A DNA stretch of 9,741 bases from NCBI GenBank assembly GCA_003157445.1, contig PMJN01000174.1, positions 1-9,741 of the forward strand, given 5' to 3'. Below, in pieces: positions 1 through 5,448 of this stretch (position 1 is the stretch's first letter; each line of letters starts with the position of its first letter). Source of the stretch: Micrococcales bacterium (GTDB lineage: Bacteria > Actinomycetota > Actinomycetes > Actinomycetales > Dermatophilaceae). The notes beneath the pieces are model-generated. The model ran no database searches. It was not told the DNA's origin and saw only the letters and a list, made by a program, of their open reading frames with translations. The translations under genes and the position numbers were made by a program.

Positions 1-463
1 GACGGGCGACGGTTTCAGCGTCGTTCTCATCGAGCCACTCAACACGTGTCTTGCCGAGGCCGGCAGCCATGGCAGTCGCCGTCTCTCGCCAGGCGGTCAA
101 CTCAGTTATCGCCAGATGAGGCTGCTTCGTGGCGAACGATGCCCGTGCCGCAGCCAGGATCTCAGTTGTGCAAAGCTCCCGATCTTCGACACTGAGGGCA
201 AGCATCCACGGGAAGCGATCGCTCATCCGCTCAGCCAGAGTGCCCTCACAGTTTGTGGAGACCGCGATGAGTTGAGCCGCCAACTCCAGCAGTGAGTTGC
301 GTGCGCGATCCTCACTCTCCGACATGAGGACGAGCGACTCACCATCGCGCCGGGTGACTTCGACCGGATGTTCGGTCGCGGCGGGCTTGTCTACCACTGA
401 CCACAAATGCAACCCGATGCAACTCTCGCACTCCGTTGTCTCATCCACATAGACATGGACCAT
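1..463 (-). CDS. Phd/YefM-like antitoxin-type protein, partial (3' end outside window)
   Basis: The reverse strand is open from ATG at 463 to the left edge: 154 codons and no stop. An in-frame stop lies 27 bases upstream of the ATG. GTG at 473-475 is an alternative start, with AGAGG five bases before it. The product has a beta-rich N-terminus (LWSVVD, then EVTRRDGESLVLMSE at about residues 36-50), the usual look of a Phd/YefM antitoxin fold. A helical region follows with PWMLAL, RASFATKQPHLA and LTAWRETATAMAAGL, which I recall from actinobacterial proteins annotated as prevent-host-death antitoxins. Such proteins bind DNA and neutralise a partner toxin. The partner, if any, would lie beyond base 1. 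The N-terminus is unusual in carrying two close cysteines (CESC). It is divergent from the relic gene at 504, so the 40-base gap between them may hold both promoters, but I cannot define them. Family assignment rests on memory of the motifs. Confidence 0.6.
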   Translation of the reverse strand, partial: MVHVYVDETTECESCIGLHLWSVVDKPAATEHPVEVTRRDGESLVLMSESEDRARNSLLELAAQLIAVSTNCEGTLAERMSDRFPWMLALSVEDRELCTTEILAAARASFATKQPHLAITELTAWRETATAMAAGLGKTRVEWLDENDAETVAR

Positions 464-503
464 GGCTTGGATCACTCCGGCCTCTAACTACACGAGGTGA
501 ACG

Positions 504-638
504 ATGAGACAGATGAACTCGCACCGCCCGGATCCGGCCCCCGTGGTTGACAGCAGCGCCATAGGGATCATCCCGAATCCCATGTCCGGCAGGGATATTC
601 GACGCACCACGGTGTCGGTTGCGCACTCGGTGCGCTGA
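504..638 (+). pseudogene. 5' fragment of an ATP-NAD kinase-like gene
   Basis: A 44-codon reading frame starts at ATG 504 behind a good Shine-Dalgarno (GAGG 494-497, spacing 6) and stops at TGA 636-638. Residues 19-34 (AIGIIPNPMSGRDIRR) match the N-terminal signature of the COG3199 ATP-NAD kinase family, usually close to GIIANPASGKDIRRLV in actinobacteria; these proteins are normally over 300 residues. Homology stops right after RDIRR (about 605), and within a few bases the sequence, in another frame, becomes the C-terminal part of ThiM. The simplest reading is a deletion that joined the start of one gene to the end of another. Its own ribosome binding site survives, so a short peptide may still be translated. 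Family identity is from motif memory and was not searched. Confidence 0.5.
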
Positions 639-823
639 TGGCCGCGTTCGTGGCCGTGGCGCCGGATACTGTGGTCGCGTCTGCGGCGGCGACCGCCACG
701 TTGACCGTGGTCGCCGACGCAACAGCAGAGAAGGTCAGCGGGCTGGGCGGCGCCTCTGTCGTCCTCCTGCACAACGCACTGACCGAGCAACACGACCAAC
801 CGAATGCGTGGAGGATCAGTTGA
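611..823 (+). pseudogene. thiM: 3' fragment of thiM (hydroxyethylthiazole kinase relic)
   Basis: In the frame ending at TGA 821-823, bases 611-823 encode GVGCALGALMAAFVAVAPD followed by an alanine-rich helix and GLGGASVVLLHNALTE. This aligns with the C-terminus of ThiM: the GTGCALSALVAAFLAV glycine loop of the ribokinase-like fold, then the closing GPGSFQVALLDALY-type strand and helix. ThiM phosphorylates the thiazole alcohol for thiamin salvage and is about 265 residues; only about the last 70 are here. The GTGC motif has changed to GVGC. Upstream the same frame meets a stop at 548 and shows no ThiM homology, so the substrate- and ATP-binding regions are gone. The relic sits where thiM is often found, directly before thiE, and its stop overlaps a possible TTG start of thiE. 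ATG 638 could still start a 61-residue peptide. Non-functional as a kinase. Confidence 0.7.
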
Positions 824-825
824 GG

Positions 826-1476
826 ATGGCCCGCCCGCCACTGGACCTGTCGATCTACCTGGTCACCGACACAGCCATGTGCGGCCAGTTCGGTGTGGCC
901 GCGACGGTGTCGGCGGCGGTCAGCGCGGGGGTCAGCTTAGTGCAGCTCCGTGACGAGGACGCCACGGATGACGAGCTGGTCGGCCTCGGCCGTGAGTTGC
1001 TAGCGGTTCTGCTGGGCACCTGGGTCCCCGTGATCGTCAACAACCGCGTTCACCTCGTCGAGGCTATGCACGCCCAAGGCGGACACGTCGGGCAGTGCGA
1101 CCTTGACATCGGGCAGGCTCGAGCACTTCTCGGCCCCGCAGCATACTTAGGCTTGTCTGCGCAGACCGCGGAGCACGTCGCGGCCGCCCGCGAACATGGC
1201 GAAGAGACGCTGGACTACCTCGGCGTGGGACCAGTCTGGGGGACGGTGACCAAGCTCGACGCGGCGGCGCCGGGCGGCGTGCAGCGACTTCGCCAGCTCG
1301 CGGCGGCCAGCCCGTGGCCCTGCGTGGCCATCGGCGGGATCAACCTCGAGCGCCTGCCTGAGGTCCGTCGGTCAGGAGTCGCGGGTGCCGCCGTCGTCAG
1401 CGCCATCTGCGGCCAGCCTGACGTGGCGGCTGCCACGAGCGCGCTGCGCGCAGCCTGGGGCCGAGGCGCGCGATGA
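826..1476 (+). CDS. thiE: Thiamine-phosphate synthase
   Basis: ThiE couples HMP-PP with thiazole phosphate to give thiamin phosphate, in the cytoplasm. From ATG 826 the protein is 216 residues, a normal length. A complete set of family motifs is visible: YLVTD (11-15), VQLRDEDATD (39-48) for pyrimidine and diphosphate binding, VNNRVHLV (71-78), GGHVGQCDL (85-93), GLSAQT (109-114), DYLGVGPVWGTVTK (130-143), VAIGGIN (167-173) and GAAVVSAI (187-194). This is the only intact canonical ThiE in the window. Start choice is not certain: GGAGG at 810-814 is 11 bases from ATG 826 but only 5 from TTG 820, and TTG 820 overlaps the thiM-relic stop as TTGA. The frame extends upstream to 619, but that part reads arginine-rich non-protein sequence and is rejected. 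It overlaps thiD by four bases (ATGA). Confidence 0.93.
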   Translation: MARPPLDLSIYLVTDTAMCGQFGVAATVSAAVSAGVSLVQLRDEDATDDELVGLGRELLAVLLGTWVPVIVNNRVHLVEAMHAQGGHVGQCDLDIGQARALLGPAAYLGLSAQTAEHVAAAREHGEETLDYLGVGPVWGTVTKLDAAAPGGVQRLRQLAAASPWPCVAIGGINLERLPEVRRSGVAGAAVVSAICGQPDVAAATSALRAAWGRGAR

Positions 1477-2285
1477 GCCGCCCACCTGTCGCACTGACCA
1501 TCGCGGGCAGCGACCCGTCTGGCGGTGCCGGCATCCAGGCCGACCTCAAGACGTTTTCTGCGCTGGGTGCTTACGGCACCTCCGTGATCACCGCGCTCAC
1601 CGCCCAGAACACTGTGGGCGTTACCCGAGTGCATGTCGTACCAACCGATTTCGTCACACAGCAGCTTGAGACCCTGGTCGCGGACGTCCGCCTCGACGTT
1701 ATCAAGATCGGCATGCTCGCAAACGCCGAGATCGTCGCCGCCGTCCGGGACTTCCTGCTGCGCCATGATCATGTCGACCACATTGTTCTTGACCCGGTGA
1801 TGGTCGCCACCAGCGGTGACCGGCTGCTCGACGACGATGCCATCCAGGCGGTGCGTGACCTGTTGCCGCTCGCCTCGATCATCACTCCGAACATCGCCGA
1901 GGCAGCGGCCCTGCTCAACACCCGACCTGCCAGCACGCTGCCCGAGATGCGACGTCACGCAGTCGCGCTGCAGGAGTCCGGCGCGCGCCGTGTGCTGATC
2001 AAGGGCGGCCATCGCGACAGTGGCCAGGAGGCCGTGGACCTGTTGCTTGACGTCGACGGTGAGGAGTTGCTTCGCGGACCGCGAATCGACACCGTCAACA
2101 CCCATGGCACCGGCTGCACGCTGTCCTCGGCCCTGGCGGCCCTACGCCCCCAACGAGACTCCTGGCTCGAAGCCGCAATGGATGCCAAGAGCTATCTCAC
2201 TGCGGCGCTCGCCGCCGCGAACTCGCTCGAGATAGGCCAGGGCCACGGACCCGTTCACCACTTCCACCAGATCTGGAGTCACTGA
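1473..2285 (+). CDS. thiD: Hydroxymethylpyrimidine/phosphomethylpyrimidine kinase
   Basis: ThiD phosphorylates HMP to HMP-P and HMP-P to HMP-PP, the pyrimidine substrate of ThiE. The 270-residue protein has the ribokinase-like fold signatures: LTIAGSDPSGGAGIQADLKT (8-27) for HMP binding, ALTAQNT (41-47), KIGML (78-82), LDPVMVATSG (106-115), TPNIAEA (138-144), VLIKGGH (174-180), and the anion-hole HGTGCTLSSA (211-220) with Cys215. ATG 1473 overlaps the thiE stop (ATGA) and has GAGG at 1463-1466, six bases upstream. The stop overlaps the tenA start as TGATG. This tight coupling places thiE, thiD and tenA in one transcript. No ThiE or ThiN domain is fused to the C-terminus, which ends in HFHQIWSH. 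Complete, with no missing key residue seen. Confidence 0.95.
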   Translation: MSRPPVALTIAGSDPSGGAGIQADLKTFSALGAYGTSVITALTAQNTVGVTRVHVVPTDFVTQQLETLVADVRLDVIKIGMLANAEIVAAVRDFLLRHDHVDHIVLDPVMVATSGDRLLDDDAIQAVRDLLPLASIITPNIAEAAALLNTRPASTLPEMRRHAVALQESGARRVLIKGGHRDSGQEAVDLLLDVDGEELLRGPRIDTVNTHGTGCTLSSALAALRPQRDSWLEAAMDAKSYLTAALAAANSLEIGQGHGPVHHFHQIWSH

Positions 2286-2932
2286 TGTCGTTCTCGCAAA
2301 ATGCCTGGGGGGCGATCACCCTCATTCGCAAGGCGATTGAGGAGCTGCCCCTGCTGACCGGCCTGGAGGACGGTAGCCTCCCCCGCGACACGTTCATCTA
2401 CTACATGGCTCAAGACGCGCACTACCTCGCCGCCTACGGCCGGGTCCTGGCCGCGGCGGCGAGCCAGACGACCGCCGCCGACGAGCTGCTCTTCTGGGCC
2501 CGCAGCGCCACCACGACCGTCATCGTGGAGCGTGAGCTCCACGCCGCGCACGTGGCCGACTTCGGAGCGATCACCAGGTCGCCCACGTGTACGGCATACA
2601 CCTCGTATCTGTTCTCGCTCGTAACCGCCGGCAACTACCCGGTCCTGGCCGCGGGAATCCTGCCCTGCTTCTGGATCTACGAGGATGTCGGACGTCGCAT
2701 CAAGGAACGCCTCGGTGACCTCACGCGACACCCGTATGGCGACTGGGTCAGTACCTACGGTGACCCAGAGTTCGCTGCGTCGACCGAACGGGCGAAGCAG
2801 ATCCTTGATCGCCTGGCGGCCCTGGCGGATCCGGCGACGGTCGAGCGTATGCATGAGGCGTTCGCAACGGCCTCGCGCTACGAGTGGATGTTCTGGGACG
2901 CGGCCTGGCGCCAGGAGACTTGGCCCGTCTGA
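2285..2932 (+). CDS. tenA: Aminopyrimidine aminohydrolase (TenA, thiaminase II family)
   Basis: TenA hydrolyses aminomethyl-pyrimidine breakdown products of thiamin to HMP, which ThiD can then use. The 215-residue protein is all-helical and keeps the residues of the cysteine-type (TenA_C) class: Asp44 and Tyr47 in QDAHYL, the nucleophile Cys128 in AGILPCFWIYEDVG (123-136), and Glu200 in RYEWMFWDAAW near the C-terminus. By family knowledge these correspond to Asp44, Tyr47, Cys135 and Glu205 of the Bacillus enzyme. ATG 2285 overlaps the thiD stop and follows GGAG at 2275-2278 (spacing 6). It is the last intact gene of the thiE-thiD-tenA run. A small GC stem spans its stop codon (CCCG...CGGG near 2925-2936), but no convincing terminator follows. 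The decayed panD on the other strand runs into its 3' end. Confidence 0.94.
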   Translation: MSFSQNAWGAITLIRKAIEELPLLTGLEDGSLPRDTFIYYMAQDAHYLAAYGRVLAAAASQTTAADELLFWARSATTTVIVERELHAAHVADFGAITRSPTCTAYTSYLFSLVTAGNYPVLAAGILPCFWIYEDVGRRIKERLGDLTRHPYGDWVSTYGDPEFAASTERAKQILDRLAALADPATVERMHEAFATASRYEWMFWDAAWRQETWPV

Positions 2933-3234
2933 GCGGGTTCGAGCACCATCGCGATGCCGGCCGCGACGATGGCGACCACCGGCCACCGCGGCACTCCATC
3001 AGCACCTGCACGACGCTTGCGACAACCAGCCGCCGTGTCCTGCTGCTTGACGGGAGGTTCGCCCTCGATCCCATAGGTTGTCAGGGGGTTGCCGTTGGCG
3101 ACGTCGACGACTTCTAGCCGCTCACCGGGCAGCAGCCGACCGGCCTGCGGTAGCGTCCGGTCGATCGTCACTGAATCGACGTACTTCAGGTCGGCCTGCT
3201 CGACAGTCATCCGACGAAGTTTGGCAATCAGCAT
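2878..3234 (-). pseudogene. panD: Decayed panD (aspartate 1-decarboxylase relic)
   Basis: The reverse strand from ATG 3234 reads MLIAKLRRMTVEQADLKYV, then DSVTIDRTL, LLPGERLEVVDVANG and TTYGIEGE. This aligns residue for residue with PanD from its second methionine (as in MLKSKIHRATV.QADL.YVGSVTID). PanD is a self-cleaving pyruvoyl enzyme making beta-alanine for pantothenate. Three defects are seen. The cleavage pair Gly-Ser is Asp-Ser (residues 20-21). The usual first four residues are absent. After GIEGE the conserved ERGSxxIxxNGAAA stretch is replaced by unrelated sequence, with PanD-like similarity returning weakly at VVAIVAAGIAM before the frame runs into the 3' end of tenA. A 118-codon frame persists, but I judge it non-functional. 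No panC or panB is in view. Confidence 0.7.
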
Positions 3235-3312
3235 GTTGCTTGCACAGGTATGTCACCTAGCTCGGAAGGTTCGTGAGGTCGTGACCACGCCCGGCGTCCT
3301 CGGAGAACGGAG

Positions 3313-3318
3313 TAGCCT
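3313..3318 (+). promoter_or_regulatory. Possible -10 element for a leaderless moeZ transcript
   Basis: TAGCCT (TANNNT type) ends seven bases before ATG 3326. This is the spacing typical of actinobacterial leaderless mRNAs, and the nearest GGAG (3309-3312) is too far away (13 bases) to act as an ordinary Shine-Dalgarno. No clear -35 hexamer is seen, so this is only a suggestion. Confidence 0.3.
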
Positions 3319-3325
3319 CGCCCGC

Positions 3326-4543
3326 ATGGGCCTCCCACCCCTCGTCGGGCCGTCGGCGACGCTGTCCACGCTGGAGATAGAGCGTTACGCTCGGCACGTG
3401 CTCATCCCCGAGGTGGGCAGGCAGGGTCAGCGCCGTCTCAAGAACGCACGGGTGCTGGTCGTCGGTGCGGGGGGTCTCGGGTCCCCGGCACTGATGTACC
3501 TCGCGGCGGCCGGTGTCGGAACCATCGGTGTGGTTGATGCCGACGTCGTGGAGCTGTCGAACCTGCAGCGGCAGGTGGTCCACGGAGTCGCCGACGTCGG
3601 CCGGCTGAAATCCGAGTCCGCCGCCGAGCGGCTGGCATCGGTCAACCCCCTGGCAAAAGTCGTACGGCACGACGTCCGGATCGACTCGACAAACGCGCTG
3701 CAGATCATCGCCGACTATGACCTCGTCCTGGATGGGACGGACAACTTCCCGACCCGATATCTGCTCAACGATGCCTGCGTCTTGCTGGGCAAGCCGGATG
3801 TCTGGGGGTCGATCTATCGCTTCGACGGTCAGACGAGCATCTGGTGGGCACGCCATGGCCCCTGTTATCGCTGTGTGTTCCCCGAGCCGCCACCACCTGG
3901 TCTGGTTCCATCCTGCGCCGAGGGTGGTGTGCTCGGGGTCCTCTGTTCGGCCATCGGGTCCATCCAGGCGGCCGAAGCGGTGAAGCTCATTGTCGGCATT
4001 GGGGATCCGTTGGTGGGCCGGTTGATGGTCCACAACGCCCTGCGTCAGAGCTGGGATGTGCTTACCGTGCACAAGAATCTTGACTGCGCCGTTTGTGGTG
4101 ACCACCCGGCCGTCACCGAGCTGATCGACTACCAGGCCTTCTGCGCGGTGCCCCCGTCTGTCGGAGCGGGAGCCTTCGGTAGCTCGGTTCCAGCAGCCGC
4201 AGGCTCCGCGGTGGCCCAGATCTCGGCCCTGGAATTGGCCGATCTGCTCTCTGGCAGGGGTGCCACCTCGGGTGTCCTGTTGGTTGATGTGCGCGGGACC
4301 CAGGAGCAAGCGATCGCCGGCATCCCCGGAGCTCGGGCGATTCATCTGGACGAATTCCGTTCCGGGGCAGCGGTTCCGCAAATTCCATTCGACCAGCCGG
4401 TCGTCATCTTCTGCAAGGTGGGTGGCCGCTCGGAGGAGGCCTCACGGATCCTGACTGAGGCCGGACACCCGGACGTGCGCAGTCTGCAGGGCGGAGTGCT
4501 CGCGTGGGTCCGGGATGTCGACCCTGCCCAGCCCAGGTACTGA
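3326..4543 (+). CDS. moeZ: MoeZ-type sulfur-carrier adenylyltransferase/sulfurtransferase (ThiF/MoeB + rhodanese)
   Basis: This 405-residue protein combines an E1-like ThiF/MoeB domain with a C-terminal rhodanese domain. It adenylates the C-terminal Gly-Gly of a sulfur carrier such as ThiS (also MoaD- or CysO-type partners) and passes sulfur to form the thiocarboxylate. Visible motifs: RYARHVLIPEVG (20-31), nucleotide loop GAGGLGSP (48-55), VVELSNLQRQVVH (74-86), DGTDNFPTRYLLND (136-149), zinc cysteines CYRC (180-183) and CAVC (254-257), SCAEGGVLG (196-204), the linker VTELIDYQAFC, then rhodanese LLVDVRG (318-324) and active-site Cys363 in CKVGGRS. The frame is open further upstream to 3089, but homology begins just after ATG 3326. 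Its place between tenA and the riboswitch operon suggests it is the ThiS activator here. No separate thiF is in the window. MoeZ is the closest type, though the same protein may also serve molybdopterin synthesis. Confidence 0.9.
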   Translation: MGLPPLVGPSATLSTLEIERYARHVLIPEVGRQGQRRLKNARVLVVGAGGLGSPALMYLAAAGVGTIGVVDADVVELSNLQRQVVHGVADVGRLKSESAAERLASVNPLAKVVRHDVRIDSTNALQIIADYDLVLDGTDNFPTRYLLNDACVLLGKPDVWGSIYRFDGQTSIWWARHGPCYRCVFPEPPPPGLVPSCAEGGVLGVLCSAIGSIQAAEAVKLIVGIGDPLVGRLMVHNALRQSWDVLTVHKNLDCAVCGDHPAVTELIDYQAFCAVPPSVGAGAFGSSVPAAAGSAVAQISALELADLLSGRGATSGVLLVDVRGTQEQAIAGIPGARAIHLDEFRSGAAVPQIPFDQPVVIFCKVGGRSEEASRILTEAGHPDVRSLQGGVLAWVRDVDPAQPRY

Positions 4544-4579
4544 GCCAAAGTTGACGCCCGAAGACCCCCATGAGCTAAC

Positions 4580-4732
4580 TCAGGCTCGTCCTGATTCTGT
4601 GCCGTCGACAACGCCGGGGCATCTGGGTCGCCAGCGCGCAATGCGACAGATCTTTGACGGTCGAGGCAAGCCTTGCGGAAGGCAAATCAACGCTGGCCGC
4701 ATGGATATTGGTCGTGCAGATCCAGATGTCAT
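4580..4732 (-). CDS. Possible small protein of 50 residues, unknown
   Basis: On the reverse strand, ATG at 4732 follows an unusually strong Shine-Dalgarno: forward bases 4736-4748 give AGGAGGAGGTGAC on the minus strand, ending about 3-5 bases before the start. The 50-residue product is arginine- and proline-rich, with four cysteines and no motif I recognise. A TANNNT-like -10 (TAACTT) lies at 4760-4765 on the same strand, without a clear -35. The frame could be chance or the start of a decayed gene; given the other relics nearby, decay is plausible. It is the only candidate gene in the 258-base gap between moeZ and the riboswitch promoter. Confidence 0.22.
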   Translation of the reverse strand: MTSGSARPISMRPALICLPQGLPRPSKICRIARWRPRCPGVVDGTESGRA

Positions 4733-4801
4733 GAGGTCACCTCCTCCTGAAAGCAAAGCAAGTTAGGACGCGTGCAGGAGCCGGGTGATTGCGCGGAACG
4801 C

Positions 4802-4831
4802 TTGACGCTCCCTGGTAGTTGCTGTTACGTT
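4802..4831 (+). promoter_or_regulatory. Sigma-70-type promoter of the TPP riboswitch transcript
   Basis: TTGACG at 4802-4807 and TACGTT at 4826-4831 are separated by 18 bases. TG at 4823-4824, one base before the -10, makes it an extended -10 element. Transcription would start near 4838, just at the 5' edge of the riboswitch aptamer, so position and sequence agree. It is the best promoter in the window and should drive the riboswitch RNA and the thiO-thiS-thiG-tenI genes, possibly thiC. Confidence 0.75.
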
Positions 4832-4835
4832 CACG

Positions 4836-4942
4836 CCGTCCTTCACGGGAGTCCGGCGCATCGGGCTGAGAGGGGGCTGACGCAGCCCCGACCGTCCATA
4901 CCTGATCCGGATCATGCCGGCGCAGGGAGTTACGGGAGTCCG
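4836..4942 (+). promoter_or_regulatory. TPP riboswitch (THI element)
   Basis: The aptamer core motifs are in the right order and spacing. CTGAGA is at 4866-4871, preceded by the small stem TCCG/CGGG (4852-4855/4862-4865). A variable hairpin GGGGCT...AGCCCC spans about 4873-4889. ACCTGATC is at 4900-4907, followed by the CCGG/CCGG stem (4907-4910/4917-4920) and GCGCAGGGA at 4920-4928. It binds thiamin pyrophosphate and represses the genes behind it. No hairpin plus U-tract follows, so control is more likely at translation. GGGAG at 4934-4938 lies four bases before ATG 4943, the start of the degraded thiE. The first intact gene, thiO, begins 515 bases downstream, an unusually long distance. Possible outer stem: CCGT 4836-4839 with ACGG 4932-4935. 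Confidence 0.93.
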
Positions 4943-5302
4943 ATGTCATTTTCGGTTAGCGTCCAGATCACCTTCGCCCCTGACATGACGGCTCGTCCCA
5001 CCCCGAGGCGTCCAGCACACGTCTCCGTCCCGGGCTGCACATCGTCACGGACACTCGCGGCGGCCGTGACCCGGTCGAAGACATACGTGGGGCCCCGTCA
5101 ACGAAGCGCCCCCGCCATGCAGTGGCGGGACAGGGACGCAAACGACTTTGCCCGATTGGGCCTGACCCGCCCGGTTAGACCTGTCGCTGCGCCGTGCAGT
5201 GCTTTGGTCCTCGTGGACGCCCGCATCGAGGTTGCCGCCTCCCGCACGGGCACATACGTTGCCCACCTCGTTACTGGCCAAAGTCACAACCGCGGCAGTT
5301 GA
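4943..5302 (+). pseudogene. thiE: Degraded and truncated thiE behind the riboswitch
   Basis: ATG 4943 (GGGAG four bases before it; ATG 4985 also in frame) opens a 119-codon frame ending at TGA 5302. In this frame 5114-5250 reads APAMQWRDRDAND...ALVLVDARIEVA, matching the ThiE motifs APxVQVRDKDATD and ALVLVDDRVxVA. The preceding ThiE start lies in the next frame: 5020-5088 encodes RLRPGLHIVTDTRGGRDPVE, an excellent ThiE N-terminus. So two frameshifts of opposite sign, one near 5005-5030 and one near 5090-5115, leave an open frame with about 30 garbled residues. After the dihydroxy-acid-like DxR/V(A/G)H region the last about 110 residues of ThiE are missing, and the sequence passes into a copy of the end of the second thiE-like gene (from about 5274). 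Non-functional as ThiE. If both indels were sequencing errors the truncation would still remain. Confidence 0.68.
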
Positions 5303-5359
5303 GGGTGGTGGCCGCTCGATCGGCCACGCGACCACGCCGCCCCCGGAGCCTGAGCATCG

Positions 5360-5377
5360 CCTCGGCTGAAGCCGAGG
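5360..5377 (+). other. GC-rich hairpin in the thiO leader
   Basis: CCTCGGC and GCCGAGG form a perfect seven-base-pair stem around the tetraloop TGAA. There is no T-run after it, so it is not a standard terminator. It lies in the leader about 80 bases before thiO; the matching part of the thiC leader (around 8403-8416) is GC-rich but does not keep the same perfect stem. Confidence 0.5.
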
Positions 5378-5420
5378 ACCCATCCGGCACACGTGTTTCA
5401 CCAGCCGACCCACCACCTAG

Positions 5421-5448
5421 CACCCAGCACCCAGCACCCAGCACCCAG
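5421..5448 (+). repeat. Tandem heptamer CACCCAG x4
   Basis: Four perfect copies of CACCCAG run directly into the thiO Shine-Dalgarno; the last two bases of the final copy are the first two of AGGAG (5447-5451). The matching place in the thiC leader has only single, imperfect CCCAGC-like units, so the array arose in the thiO copy. Confidence 0.95.

Noticed and set aside
464..620. Possible second TPP riboswitch before the thiE-thiD-tenA run
   Set aside because: Neither CTGAGA nor the ACCTGATC...GCGNAGGGA half is present.
619..825. Upstream extension of thiE starting at 619
   Set aside because: The added 69 residues are arginine-rich, off-frame readings of the thiM relic; ThiE homology begins right after 826.
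1215..2105. Long minus-strand open frame opposite thiE/thiD (296 codons)
   Set aside because: It is a mirror of GC-rich codon usage over two certain genes and has no recognisable motif. The same applies to 3257-4381 (opposite moeZ), 5770-6636 (opposite thiO) and 8426-9436 (opposite thiC).
2925..2936. Small GC stem across the tenA stop as a terminator
   Set aside because: Only four base pairs and no T-run.
4666..4676. GCAAG-C-CTTGC inverted repeat after moeZ as a terminator
   Set aside because: The one-base centre cannot form a hairpin loop with the full stem and no T-run follows. It is more likely chance or a weak protein-binding palindrome.
5421..5448. Short repeats as a CRISPR remnant
   Set aside because: Perfect seven-base units without spacers are a simple tandem repeat, not a CRISPR array.
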